This document shows positions 32,870-41,378 of a DNA stretch of 44,353 nucleotides, piece after piece. Source of the stretch: Akkermansiaceae bacterium (GTDB lineage Bacteria > Verrucomicrobiota > Verrucomicrobiia > Verrucomicrobiales > Akkermansiaceae); NCBI GenBank assembly GCA_013001695.1, contig JABDMC010000392.1:1-44353 (forward strand), written 5' to 3'. A model generated the notes under the pieces. That model saw nothing but the letters and a program-made list of their open reading frames with translations, was not told the origin of the DNA and made no database searches. Positions within the stretch are counted from its first letter, which is position 1; each line of letters starts with the position of its first letter. The position numbers and the translations under genes are program-made.

Positions 32870-35800
32870 ATGTCCAAACCCATGACACCATTATCTTCGC
32901 GATCCCTTGTCCCGGCGCTCATCGTCATTGCCGTCGTCCTGTCCATCATCAGTCCGGTGGCCTCCGCCCAAACCACCTACGAATGGAACGGAGACGGTGC
33001 CGGCACCACGAATCCCCTCCCGTGGGACGGCACCACCTCCGGCCTGTCCTCCTTCTGGGAAGACCTGACCGCTCCCGCCGATCCGGCGGCGACCCCGCCC
33101 GGCAGCAATCTCAACGGCGGCGCCCTCGATGATCTCGTCATCATCCGGAACGCGCGGCCCGTCACCGGCGGCGGCGCCCAGCAGACCGCGCAGGTCCGGC
33201 TGGAGGTCGATGCCGGCACCGTCGACAGCGTCCGGGTCGGAGGCTACAAGGATGCCACCGCCTCCGGCGCGGCCATCGCTCCCCCCGCCGGAGGAAACTG
33301 GGTCACGCAGTTGGACCTCCGCACGTCCGGGAACCTCATCATCACCAATGACCTCACCCTGGGCGAGGTGGATGTCGATCGCGAGCGAGCCGGCCAGCTC
33401 CAGTTCCTGCCGAACAACAATGGGGCCCTCCTCACCGTCGGGGGCAACATCGTGAGCGGCAGCACGGACTCCCAGAACCGCATCATCATCCGGGGGCCGG
33501 GCGCGGGCGGCCTCGACCTCACCGGAAACATCGACACCGGGACCACCGGCGGCTCCGCCGGCGGGACCCGCGAAATCGACCTCCGCATCGAGTCGGACAT
33601 CGATGCCGATCCCTTCCGCTTCTTTCTCTTCACCGGCGGCCAGACCCTCAGCGTGGACGATTTCTGGATCGGCGAACGATTCAACGGCAATGCCACGGGC
33701 GCCTTCACGCTGGACGAGGCCAATGTCGTCGAAGCGAACCTCGTGCGCATCGGATCGACGGCCGGCAACACCAACAACGGGCCGCCCCGGTCGGCCACCG
33801 GGAGCCTCACGATCAATAACGCGGGCTCGAGCGTCGATTCATTCGGGGGCAACGGCGAGAACGGCAACATCCAGGTCGGCGCGGCCCTCGGGAACTACGA
33901 CGACACGCAGAGCGCCACGGGCACCCTGACGGTCACCAGCGGCCGCATCGGGGCCACCAACGCGTTGGACCTCGGCATCATCACGCGGAATGCCGACGCC
34001 CTCGCCGGCGACCGGAGCGCGACCGGCACCGTGACCCTCGACGCCGCCGGCGTGACGCACCTCATCGGGCGCGTCGACGGGACCGGCGGCAACGCCAACC
34101 AGCTCTCCGGCGTCGTCAACGTCGGCCGGGAGGGGACCGGCACCCTGAATCTCAATGCGGGCACCCTCGCGGTCTACGGCTCGGCCTACGCCGGCGGGGA
34201 CAACCCGGACGGCCGGGACCGCGCCTCGTCCGGGACCATCACGGTGGGCCCCGGCGCCTCGCTCCTCGTGAAGGATGTCGACCCGTCGTCGGCCCTCGTC
34301 CTGACGACCGACGGCACCACGGCGCGCGACCAGTCCGTCACGGTCGGGGCAGGCAACCTCGAGGTCGGCCGCGATGGCGTCGGCACCCTCAATGTCGACG
34401 GCGGCACCATCGTCATCGGCCAGGCCAATCTCGTTTTGGGGCAGGATTCTCCCGTCGCCGTCAACGGCGTGTTCGACGGGAACATGGACGGCACCACGGA
34501 TGACATCGTCGGGCTGAACATCAACTTCGACATCTTCGACGACAAGGGGGCGTGGGTCATCTCCACCGACCCGGCGGACGGGGACATCGTGGAGGACGGC
34601 GCGCCCGACCCGGATCTCGCCGTCAATTACATCCTCACCGCCCAAGGCGAGGAAAAGCTGCTCCCGAACGTGGCGCGCGGCACGGTGAACCTCACCAACG
34701 GCGCCAGCGTCACGATCGGCGGGACCTACACCGCCACGACGGGCAATCCCGAGGCCACTCCCGACGGGGACCTGAATTTCAACGGGGGCGGGGGTGACAT
34801 GCTCGTCGACGCCTCGACCCTCGACGTGGCCGACAACATCGCCATGGGCCCGGTCGGCCCCACGAACGCGAGGAACTCCCTGACGATCAGGAACGGGTCC
34901 ACCGTGACGGTCGGCTCCCGCGACTCGGTCGATGCCGGCGACCTCGCCGGCCAGGCCAGCGACATCACGATCACGGGCGCCAACACGATCTCCATCGCCG
35001 ACGACCTCCTCCTCAATGCCAGCAGCGACCTGACGCTGGATTTCGGGGGAACGTTCCTCAACGACTTCGGCATCGTGATCGATGACAACGCGAGCTTGAA
35101 CAATGCGGAGCTGATCATCGCCGGAACCTCCGTGCTGGCCGCGGAGAACACCAACGTCCTGCTGCTCAATGCCGCCAGCTCCACGGGCAGCTTCAGCAAC
35201 CTCGACGAGGATCAGTTCGTCGCGGTGGGAGCGGGCGGCTTCTACCGGTTCACCTACGAACTCGGCGGGGTCCCGGGACAGATCGGCCTGGAATTCGTGG
35301 TGCCGCCCCCGGCGTCCACCTACAACTGGCTGGGCGACGGCGCGGGCGGCAACAACCTGAGCTGGACCGACACCATGATCAAGTGGGAGGACGTCGACAA
35401 TGTGCTGAATCCCGCCTCGAACCCCCCGGGCGGATTCGCGGGTGGCAATGACGCCGACACCGTGATCATCACCAACACCCGGGCGGGGGCCGGAACGGAG
35501 ACCGTGCGGATCAACAACCTGAACGTCGGCACCGTCACGGACCTGACCGTGGGCGGCGGCACCCAGACAACCGCGCTGCAGGTGCGGGGCGACGGAGGGG
35601 TCATCACCATCGGGAACCTCACCCTCGGCGCCGGCGGCGTGGGGGGCGTGGCCGGGCAGTTGCTGGTGAACAACGGCGGGTCGTCCGCCACTGTGACGGG
35701 TGACGTCATTTCCGCAAGCGACCACCCCGGCAACCGCCTCGTCGTGGGCGACAACGCCTCCGGGGGCCTGACCCTCAACGGCGTCAGCGGGGCCGGGACC

Positions 35801-37990
35801 GGCCTCCGGGAGATCGACCTTTTCGTCCTGGCGGATGCCGACACCAATCCCGGGCGCGTCGACCTCGGGACGTCCCTCTTCTACTCGCTCGATGAGTTCC
35901 GGGTGGGCGGCAGCTTCAACGGATCCAACGATGCGACCTTCACCCTCGGCAGCATGACCTCCATCAGTGCAAACTTCACGCGGATCGGGTCGGCCGAAGG
36001 AAACTTGAACAACTTCAACCAGGCCGAGGCGACCGGGGTGCTCACCGTCACCAATGCCAGCATCGACAATCCCGGAGGCGCGGGCGACAACGGCAGCATC
36101 CAGCTGGGATACATGATCGCCAACAAGCCGGAGGGCGGTAATGCCGAGGGCACCGTCAACGTTGGCGCGGCGGGGAGCATCACGGCCACCAACGTCCTGC
36201 AGATGGGCAACGTCACCCTGGGGGCCAACCTGCCTGCCGGCGACTTCGGGGACAACACCCTTCCCAACCCCGACGCCACCGCGAGCGGAATCCTGAACGT
36301 GAACGGGGCCGACGCGGTGGTGACGATCGGACGCGTCAATCCCGCCGGGACGCTCGGCGGGGGGATCAATGTCGGCCTGTCCCGCGCCGGAACGGGCGTC
36401 ATCACGGTGACTGACGGGACGCTCAATTCCTTCGCCCGCCTCTACCTCGGCGGCGACAGCAACCAGGGGGCGGACCGATTCACGACGGGCACCCTGAACA
36501 TCCTCGGCGGGACCGTGAACCACGGGACCGATCCGAACTTCACCGCGAACGGCGGCACCGCCGGCCTGAACGGCGAGGTCGACGTCTTTGGCGACCCCCG
36601 CAATGACACCGTGGCGCTCGGGGGGGCGAACCTCGAGGTCGGCCGGGATGGCACCGGCACCCTCGACCAGGACGGCGGCACGCTGAACATCTTCCGCGGC
36701 AACCTTGTCCTCGGGCAGGACGGTGGCGGCGCCATCAACGGCACCTTTGACGGAAACATGGACGGCACCACCGACGATCTCGTGGGCCTCGCGAACTTCG
36801 ACGTCCGGGACGAGCGGAACCAGCTCCTGATCTCGACGGTGGTGGCGGACGGCGACATCGTCGACAACGGCGCTCCCGATCCGGACGGCGCGATCAACTA
36901 CACCCTCACCGCCCAGGGTCTGACGAAGGTTCTGCCGAACGCCTCCCGGGGCGCCGTCAATCTCTCCGGCGGGACGATCAACGTCGGCGCCACCCAGGGG
37001 CCCGACCCGGACACCGGGACCGAACTCAACAACGTCGTGGCCTTCAACGGGGGCGGCGGCGACATGGTCATTTCCGGAGGCACCATGAATGTGGAGCAGA
37101 ACTTCAACATGGGGGCGGTCGATCCCGGCCAGCCGAGGAACACCCTCATCGTGACCGGCTCCGGCGCCCTGAACATCGGGTTCGGCGCGGCGGGGAACCT
37201 CGCCGGGCAAGCGAGTGACATCACCATCCAGGGAGGATTCACCGACGTGGACATCTCGGGGAACCTCGTCCTCAACGGCGGCACCGACCTCACCTTCGAC
37301 TTCGCCGGGGGAGCCATCACCGACTTCAACCTCGACGTGGCGGGCAACGCCGCGCTCGGCGGTGCGGAGTTGTTCCTCATGAACACCAGCGCCCTGTCCG
37401 GTCCGACCTTCGGGAATATCCTCCTCATCGACGCCTCGGCGAATCCCGGCGGGACGGTGTTCAGCAACGTCGCGGAGAACGCTACCTTCGGGAACTACAA
37501 CTTCACCTACGCCCTCGGCGGCGTCCCCGGCAAGATCGGTCTGAGCGACGGCTCCGGGGTTCCCGACACGGACGGCGACGGCATCTCGGATGCCTATGAA
37601 CTCGCCAACACCGATCCGGCCTCGGCCACCGCCCTGGTGCCGGCGGAGGATGACGACAACGACGGCTTCTCCAACTTCACGGAAGCGCAGTTCGGGACGG
37701 CCTCCCTGGCGGCCACCGGCGCCGGCAGCTTCCCGCAGCTCGTCTTCGCCGCGGTGGATGCCGGAGTGAACGCGACGCTCGAGTTGAGTCCGGTCTTCGC
37801 GGGCATCGAGTACCAGCTGCGGGCCTCGGATGACCTCACGCCGGGCAGCTTCGTCCCGATCGGCGCCACCGTGACCGCCACCGCCGGGGATGAGACCGCC
37901 GGATTCCTGCAGTTCCCGGATGCCGGCCCCAACGCGGTGCCGCTGCAGGCCTACGACGTGCAGGTGATCAACAACCCGAACCAACCCTAG
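32870..37990 (+). CDS. Giant secreted beta-helix (autotransporter-repeat) protein with internal duplication
   Basis: 1706 residues. Signal peptide LVPALIVIAVVLSIISPVASA (start 32870; alternative ATG 32882). Two homologous halves follow: residues about 37-815 (opening TTYEWNGDGAG) and about 816-1560 (opening STYNWLGDGAG). Each is built of short Gly/Asn/Thr-rich coils such as GTGTLNLNAGTLAVYG and GTLNVDGGTIVIGQ, the pattern of passenger-associated repeats that stack as a right-handed beta-helix. The halves share a long insert (NGVFDGNMDGTTDDIVGL in the first, NGTFDGNMDGTTDDLVGL in the second). Near residue 1566, DTDGDGISDAYEL and DDDNDGFSNFTEAQF are thrombospondin-type-3-like calcium-binding repeats, followed by a small C-terminal beta domain. 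No autotransporter barrel, PEP-CTERM or LPXTG signal is visible. Probable adhesin or extracellular matrix protein. Confidence 0.88.
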   Translation: MSKPMTPLSSRSLVPALIVIAVVLSIISPVASAQTTYEWNGDGAGTTNPLPWDGTTSGLSSFWEDLTAPADPAATPPGSNLNGGALDDLVIIRNARPVTGGGAQQTAQVRLEVDAGTVDSVRVGGYKDATASGAAIAPPAGGNWVTQLDLRTSGNLIITNDLTLGEVDVDRERAGQLQFLPNNNGALLTVGGNIVSGSTDSQNRIIIRGPGAGGLDLTGNIDTGTTGGSAGGTREIDLRIESDIDADPFRFFLFTGGQTLSVDDFWIGERFNGNATGAFTLDEANVVEANLVRIGSTAGNTNNGPPRSATGSLTINNAGSSVDSFGGNGENGNIQVGAALGNYDDTQSATGTLTVTSGRIGATNALDLGIITRNADALAGDRSATGTVTLDAAGVTHLIGRVDGTGGNANQLSGVVNVGREGTGTLNLNAGTLAVYGSAYAGGDNPDGRDRASSGTITVGPGASLLVKDVDPSSALVLTTDGTTARDQSVTVGAGNLEVGRDGVGTLNVDGGTIVIGQANLVLGQDSPVAVNGVFDGNMDGTTDDIVGLNINFDIFDDKGAWVISTDPADGDIVEDGAPDPDLAVNYILTAQGEEKLLPNVARGTVNLTNGASVTIGGTYTATTGNPEATPDGDLNFNGGGGDMLVDASTLDVADNIAMGPVGPTNARNSLTIRNGSTVTVGSRDSVDAGDLAGQASDITITGANTISIADDLLLNASSDLTLDFGGTFLNDFGIVIDDNASLNNAELIIAGTSVLAAENTNVLLLNAASSTGSFSNLDEDQFVAVGAGGFYRFTYELGGVPGQIGLEFVVPPPASTYNWLGDGAGGNNLSWTDTMIKWEDVDNVLNPASNPPGGFAGGNDADTVIITNTRAGAGTETVRINNLNVGTVTDLTVGGGTQTTALQVRGDGGVITIGNLTLGAGGVGGVAGQLLVNNGGSSATVTGDVISASDHPGNRLVVGDNASGGLTLNGVSGAGTGLREIDLFVLADADTNPGRVDLGTSLFYSLDEFRVGGSFNGSNDATFTLGSMTSISANFTRIGSAEGNLNNFNQAEATGVLTVTNASIDNPGGAGDNGSIQLGYMIANKPEGGNAEGTVNVGAAGSITATNVLQMGNVTLGANLPAGDFGDNTLPNPDATASGILNVNGADAVVTIGRVNPAGTLGGGINVGLSRAGTGVITVTDGTLNSFARLYLGGDSNQGADRFTTGTLNILGGTVNHGTDPNFTANGGTAGLNGEVDVFGDPRNDTVALGGANLEVGRDGTGTLDQDGGTLNIFRGNLVLGQDGGGAINGTFDGNMDGTTDDLVGLANFDVRDERNQLLISTVVADGDIVDNGAPDPDGAINYTLTAQGLTKVLPNASRGAVNLSGGTINVGATQGPDPDTGTELNNVVAFNGGGGDMVISGGTMNVEQNFNMGAVDPGQPRNTLIVTGSGALNIGFGAAGNLAGQASDITIQGGFTDVDISGNLVLNGGTDLTFDFAGGAITDFNLDVAGNAALGGAELFLMNTSALSGPTFGNILLIDASANPGGTVFSNVAENATFGNYNFTYALGGVPGKIGLSDGSGVPDTDGDGISDAYELANTDPASATALVPAEDDDNDGFSNFTEAQFGTASLAATGAGSFPQLVFAAVDAGVNATLELSPVFAGIEYQLRASDDLTPGSFVPIGATVTATAGDETAGFLQFPDAGPNAVPLQAYDVQVINNPNQP

Positions 37991-38026
37991 GCTGGCGCGG
38001 ATCCCAAGCCGGGCTGGCAGATCTCA

Positions 38027-38058
38027 GGGGCGCTCCGCGGCGGGGCGCCTCTTTTTTT
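38027..38058 (+). terminator. Rho-independent terminator of the giant beta-helix gene
   Basis: GGCGC (38029-38033) pairs with GCGCC (38045-38049), extended by two outer pairs, and is followed at once by a run of seven T (38052-38058). It lies 37 bases after the stop codon; the clearest intrinsic terminator in the window. Confidence 0.85.
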
Positions 38059-38074
38059 GATCCGGCTCGCAATC

Positions 38075-38244
38075 GGAAGGCGCAAGCCTTCCGCTACCCC
38101 ACGAAAGCGCACCACCTCCATCTTCTCGTAGCGGAACGCTTGCGCGTTCCGACGGGGCGTCGACTCCTCCACCCGTGCCCCGGAAGGCGCAAGCCTTCCG
38201 CTACCGCACGAATGGGCACCACCTCCATCTTCTCGTAGCGGAAC
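38075..38244. repeat. Two tandem copies of an interspersed palindromic repeat (family B)
   Basis: Two copies 107 bases apart. Each starts with the palindrome GGAAGGCGCAAGCCTTCC (38075-38092 and 38182-38199), then a nearly identical stretch that includes 27 identical bases at 38111-38137 and 38218-38244. The first copy also has a second palindrome, GGAACGC/GCGTTCC (38133-38150). In translation, the minus strand gives a YEKMEVV-type peptide twice, a sign of repeat DNA rather than a gene. Confidence 0.85.
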
Positions 38245-38376
38245 ATCGCGGGGCCGGCGGCACAGCGGCCATTCCGTGACAGACGGGGGCCGGGCGCGTG
38301 GTATGACGTTACCGGAATCGCGACGCCGCGCCCTGCCTCCGAACGGGCAGCCGGCAATCCGCATCCCGCCCCCGTC

Positions 38377-39891
38377 ATGAACCGGATCTCCGCCCTCTTC
38401 CTTGTGCTGCTCTTCATGCCGCTCCCGTCCCGGGCGGCCGATGGCCCGAACATCGTCTACATCATCTGCGACGACCTCGGCTACGGGGACGTGCAGTGCC
38501 TCGCGCCGGAAACCTCGAAGATTCCGACCCCGCAGGCCGACAAGCTCGCTTCCGAGGGGATGATTTTCACCGACGTCCATTCCGGGTCGTCGGTCTGCTC
38601 GCCGACGCGATACGGCATCATGACCGGGCGCTACAGTTGGCGGACGCGCCTGCAGAAGGGGGTCGTCACCGGATTTGCGCCCTGCCTCATCGCCGAGGAC
38701 CGGCCCACGGTGGCGGGCTTCCTGAAGGACCACGGCTACCACACCGCCATCATCGGAAAGTGGCACCTCGACTTCCAGTATCTCGATCCGGACACCGGCG
38801 AGGCCTATTCCCAGAAGAAGCACAAGACGCCGCCGGTGGGGGCGAAGATCCCGGACGGCCCGTTGCACCGGGGATTCGATTACTTCCACGGCTTCCACCA
38901 TGCCCGCAACATGGAGGCCGTCATCGAGAATGACCGTGTCATTGCGCACGACGACGTCGTGCACATGCTCCCGCGGCTCACGAGGCAGGCGGTGGAATAC
39001 ATCGACTCGCGGGCCGGGAAGAAGGGGCCGTTCTTCCTCTACGTCCCGCTCGGGTCGCCGCACACGCCCATCGTCCCGACGGAGGAATGGACCGGAAGGA
39101 GCGGGCTCGGAAAATACGGCGACTTCGTCATGCAAACCGACCACGTTGTCGGGGAAGTCTCGAAGGCGCTGGCCCGACACGGCATGACGGACAACACCAT
39201 CGTCATCTTCACCTCCGACAACGGATGCTCGAAGGCGGCCGGCATCGGCGATCTCGCCAGGCAGGGGCACAAGGTGAGCGCCCACCTGCGCGGGTCGAAG
39301 GCCGACCTCTGGGACGGCGGGCACCGCATCCCGTTCATCGTCCGCTGGCCGGGGAAGGTGGCACCGGGCAGCACCTCCGCCCAGCTCGTCTGCCTGACGG
39401 ACCTCTTCGCCACCGTCGCCGACGCCATCGGAAAGCCGGTTCCCGCCGGGAGTTGCGAAGACAGCGTCAGCTTTCTCCCGGCGTTGTCGGGGCGGCCGAT
39501 CGTCTCCTCCCGCGGGGGCGTCATTCATCATTCCATCTCCGGCCACTTCGCCTACCGCGAGGGACCGTGGAAGTTGCTCCTCGCGCGGGGATCCGGCGGC
39601 TGGACTTCCCCGAAGGAGAACCAGGTCGCGGCGGGCGCGCCCGTGGCGCAACTCTACAACCTCGCCGACGACCCCGGCGAGACCACGAACCTCTACGAGA
39701 CCCAACCCGGGATCGCGGCGCGCCTTCTCGCGCGCTTGGAGAAGGACATCCGCGCCGGACGCAGCACCGCCGGACCGGCATCCGCCAACGATGTCCCGAT
39801 GGAGGCCATCGTCCTCTGGAAGTCCGGCGCCGAGGCGAGGCCGAAGGGGAAGCGGAAGAACGGAGCAAAGCGAATCTCCCCCGCTCCCTGA
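38377..39891 (+). CDS. Exported sulfatase (formylglycine-dependent, arylsulfatase family S1)
   Basis: 504 residues; hydrolyses sulfate esters, probably of algal or host polysaccharides, in the periplasm. Signal peptide MNRISALFLVLLFMPLPSRA. Calcium-binding aspartates are in IICDDLGYGD (30-38). The maturation motif is CSPTR, with Cys74 to be converted to formylglycine (CxPSR-type). GKWHLD and FTSDNG are the usual downstream metal and substrate motifs. The C-terminal subdomain (PWKLLLARG ... AQLYNLADDPGETTNL) is complete. The final 20 residues are Lys/Arg-rich. Preceded by repeat family B, with no operon partner. The needed formylglycine-generating enzyme is not in this window. Confidence 0.95.
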   Translation: MNRISALFLVLLFMPLPSRAADGPNIVYIICDDLGYGDVQCLAPETSKIPTPQADKLASEGMIFTDVHSGSSVCSPTRYGIMTGRYSWRTRLQKGVVTGFAPCLIAEDRPTVAGFLKDHGYHTAIIGKWHLDFQYLDPDTGEAYSQKKHKTPPVGAKIPDGPLHRGFDYFHGFHHARNMEAVIENDRVIAHDDVVHMLPRLTRQAVEYIDSRAGKKGPFFLYVPLGSPHTPIVPTEEWTGRSGLGKYGDFVMQTDHVVGEVSKALARHGMTDNTIVIFTSDNGCSKAAGIGDLARQGHKVSAHLRGSKADLWDGGHRIPFIVRWPGKVAPGSTSAQLVCLTDLFATVADAIGKPVPAGSCEDSVSFLPALSGRPIVSSRGGVIHHSISGHFAYREGPWKLLLARGSGGWTSPKENQVAAGAPVAQLYNLADDPGETTNLYETQPGIAARLLARLEKDIRAGRSTAGPASANDVPMEAIVLWKSGAEARPKGKRKNGAKRISPAP

Positions 39892-39912
39892 GCATCCGCC
39901 GGCACACGGCAT

Positions 39913-40060
39913 ATCAGCGAACATCAGCGAACATCAGCGGTGTCCGACACGCCCGGTTGGGTTGGCGTGAGGCCTTCATGCCTCCCTCGGAATTCCCCCG
40001 GACCAGGACGACCCCCCAACGGCTCAAGCCGTCACTCCAACCTCCGCCGATTATCGGCGG
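39913..40060. repeat. Short direct repeats and clustered hairpins
   Basis: ATCAGCGAAC-type units repeat three times with a 10-base period (39913-39940). They are followed by three hairpins: GAGGC/GCCTC (about 39969-39985), ACGGCT/AGCCGT (40019-40032) and the 17-base palindrome CCGCCGAT-T-ATCGGCGG (40044-40060). No gene lies in this gap. Confidence 0.7.
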
Positions 40061-40094
40061 GACAAATGACCCGGTTCCCGCGACAAGGGGCGGG

Positions 40095-40406
40095 ATGAGA
40101 AAGACCTTTCCGCTGGAGGTCCCCGGTCTGAAGCCGCCGCGGGTGATCGAAGCCATCAAGCATGAGATCCGCCGCTACCTGAAGCGGGAACGTCGCAAAT
40201 CGCTGCCCGAGGAGGCCGATTTCTGGGACTTCGACTGCCGGGCAGGCCGCGATGAAGGGACCGCGGTTGCCGCCCACGTCTCCGAGCTCACCGCCGCCAT
40301 CGATCGCGCCGGCGAGGAAGGCTGGCCCGCGATCTACCTCGAGATCCTCGCGAAGCCGGCCCGGCGGACGCCGAAGCCGGGCCTCTCCGGCGAAGAGGAG
40401 GAGTAG
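40095..40406 (+). CDS. DUF6172 family protein
   Basis: 103 residues. MRKTFPLEVPGLKPPRVIEAIKHEIRRYLKRERRKSLP... followed by DFWDFDC matches the small DUF6172 family over its whole length, including the KHEIRxYxKRERRKxLP core and the DFWDFDC motif. Function unknown; a basic helix and no signal peptide suggest a cytoplasmic nucleic-acid- or ribosome-associated role, which is only a guess. ATG 40095 is the conserved family start; the frame stays open far upstream only as read-through of the sulfatase region. Confidence 0.85.
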   Translation: MRKTFPLEVPGLKPPRVIEAIKHEIRRYLKRERRKSLPEEADFWDFDCRAGRDEGTAVAAHVSELTAAIDRAGEEGWPAIYLEILAKPARRTPKPGLSGEEEE

Positions 40407-40445
40407 GGCGCCTTGCCCGGACCCGCCGCGGGCGGGACGTCCCGG

Positions 40446-41153
40446 CTACAGCGCCTCCCCGATGACACGGGCCACTTCCTTCCCGAGTTCCCCGCTGCCC
40501 TCGCGGGTGAAGTGGACATTGGCGGGAAGCATGATCTTGTCCTGGCGCTCCTTGACGTACCCGTAGAGGTCGTGAATGGCGATGCCGTTCTCCTTCATGA
40601 TCTTCGCGGCGATGTCGTTGTACTTCGCGGAGTCGCCGACGACACGGCCCGCGGCACCTTCGGGCACCGGCGTGGTGTTGCGCCAGATGAGCTTGGCCCC
40701 GGTCTCCTTGAGGCGGGCCACGAGGGCGCGCAGGTTCTTCTCGTATTCCGCCGGCGGAACCTGCTGGTGACTGTCCGGCGACTTCGGGTCGGCGAGGTTC
40801 TCGTTGTTGGGACCCATGTACTTCAGGTCATGGAGGCCCCAGTTGAAATGGATCACATCCCACTTCCCGTCGCCGAGCCACTTGTCGATCTGGGCGAGCC
40901 CGGTGGTGGTCGGCCCGCAGTTCGTCGCGGGCCGGTGCACGTTGGCCTTGCCCTTCAGCGCCTCCCGGGTGGGCACGGTGTATCCGATCGATATCGAGTC
41001 GCCGATGAGCAGGACGCGGGGCAGTCCGGCGACGTCCTCCACGGCCGCGAAGGCGGGGTTCTTCTTGCGGGCGTTCTTCTTCGGGGCGGCCGCGGCCAGG
41101 GCGGGAGCGAGGGCCACGACCCCGGCGAGAATCAGGAAGGCGAAGCGGGTCAT
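40446..41153 (-). CDS. Exported SGNH/GDSL hydrolase
   Basis: 235 residues. Signal peptide [23 protein letters not shown] followed by a Lys-rich stretch. [11 protein letters not shown] (nucleophile Ser53) is the block I motif, HFNWGLHDL the Asn-containing block III, and NVHFT near the C-terminus the catalytic His block. Such enzymes remove acyl groups from sugars or lipids; in sulfatase-rich bacteria they often deacetylate polysaccharides, which is inference. ATG 41153 was chosen because the frame upstream adds residues from the repeat region. Convergent with the DUF6172 gene. Confidence 0.9.
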   Translation of the reverse strand: MTRFAFLILAGVVALAPALAAAAPKKNARKKNPAFAAVEDVAGLPRVLLIGDSISIGYTVPTREALKGKANVHRPATNCGPTTTGLAQIDKWLGDGKWDVIHFNWGLHDLKYMGPNNENLADPKSPDSHQQVPPAEYEKNLRALVARLKETGAKLIWRNTTPVPEGAAGRVVGDSAKYNDIAAKIMKENGIAIHDLYGYVKERQDKIMLPANVHFTREGSGELGKEVARVIGEAL

Positions 41154-41203
41154 GCACACCAATACGGGCGGATTGGCGGGATGAATCAAGGATTTCCCCT
41201 CTC

Positions 41204-41352
41204 CTGGGAGCGCGGACGGCCCGTCCGCCACTAATCCCCCCGCGGCCGCAGGCCGGAATTCCTTCCCCATGCGCACTCGAATAGTTTCGTAGAATGCGCG
41301 GTCGTTGCCCGCGGCCACTTCTCGATTGCGGACGGGCCGTCCGCGCTCCCAG
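41204..41352. repeat. REPIN-like pair of inverted palindromic repeats (family A, second locus)
   Basis: Left copy: CTGGGAGC then GCGGACGGCCCGTCCGC (41204-41228) and tail CGCGGCCGCAGGCCGGAATT (41241-41260). Right copy, inverted: GCGGACGGGCCGTCCGC then GCTCCCAG (41328-41352), without the full tail. Between them ATGCGC and GCGCAT-like segments also pair. Same unit as at 1690-1860; together four copies in two inverted pairs in one 44 kb window. Confidence 0.82.
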
Positions 41353-41378
41353 GGGCACCAGATGTTTGCTCCCTGGGG

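Noticed and set aside
33839-37984. A 1381-codon open frame on the strand opposite the giant beta-helix gene
   Set aside because: It mirrors the codon bias of the Gly/Asn/Thr-rich gene, has no recognisable domain, and is Val/Asp/Arg-rich in the way GC-rich antisense frames are.
32870-37990. Classical autotransporter with a C-terminal barrel
   Set aside because: The C-terminus is an Asp-repeat plus small beta domain; no barrel strands or terminal aromatic residue.
37987-39924. A 645-codon minus-strand frame across the sulfatase gene and repeat family B
   Set aside because: Antisense to a clear sulfatase; its last part is translated repeat DNA.
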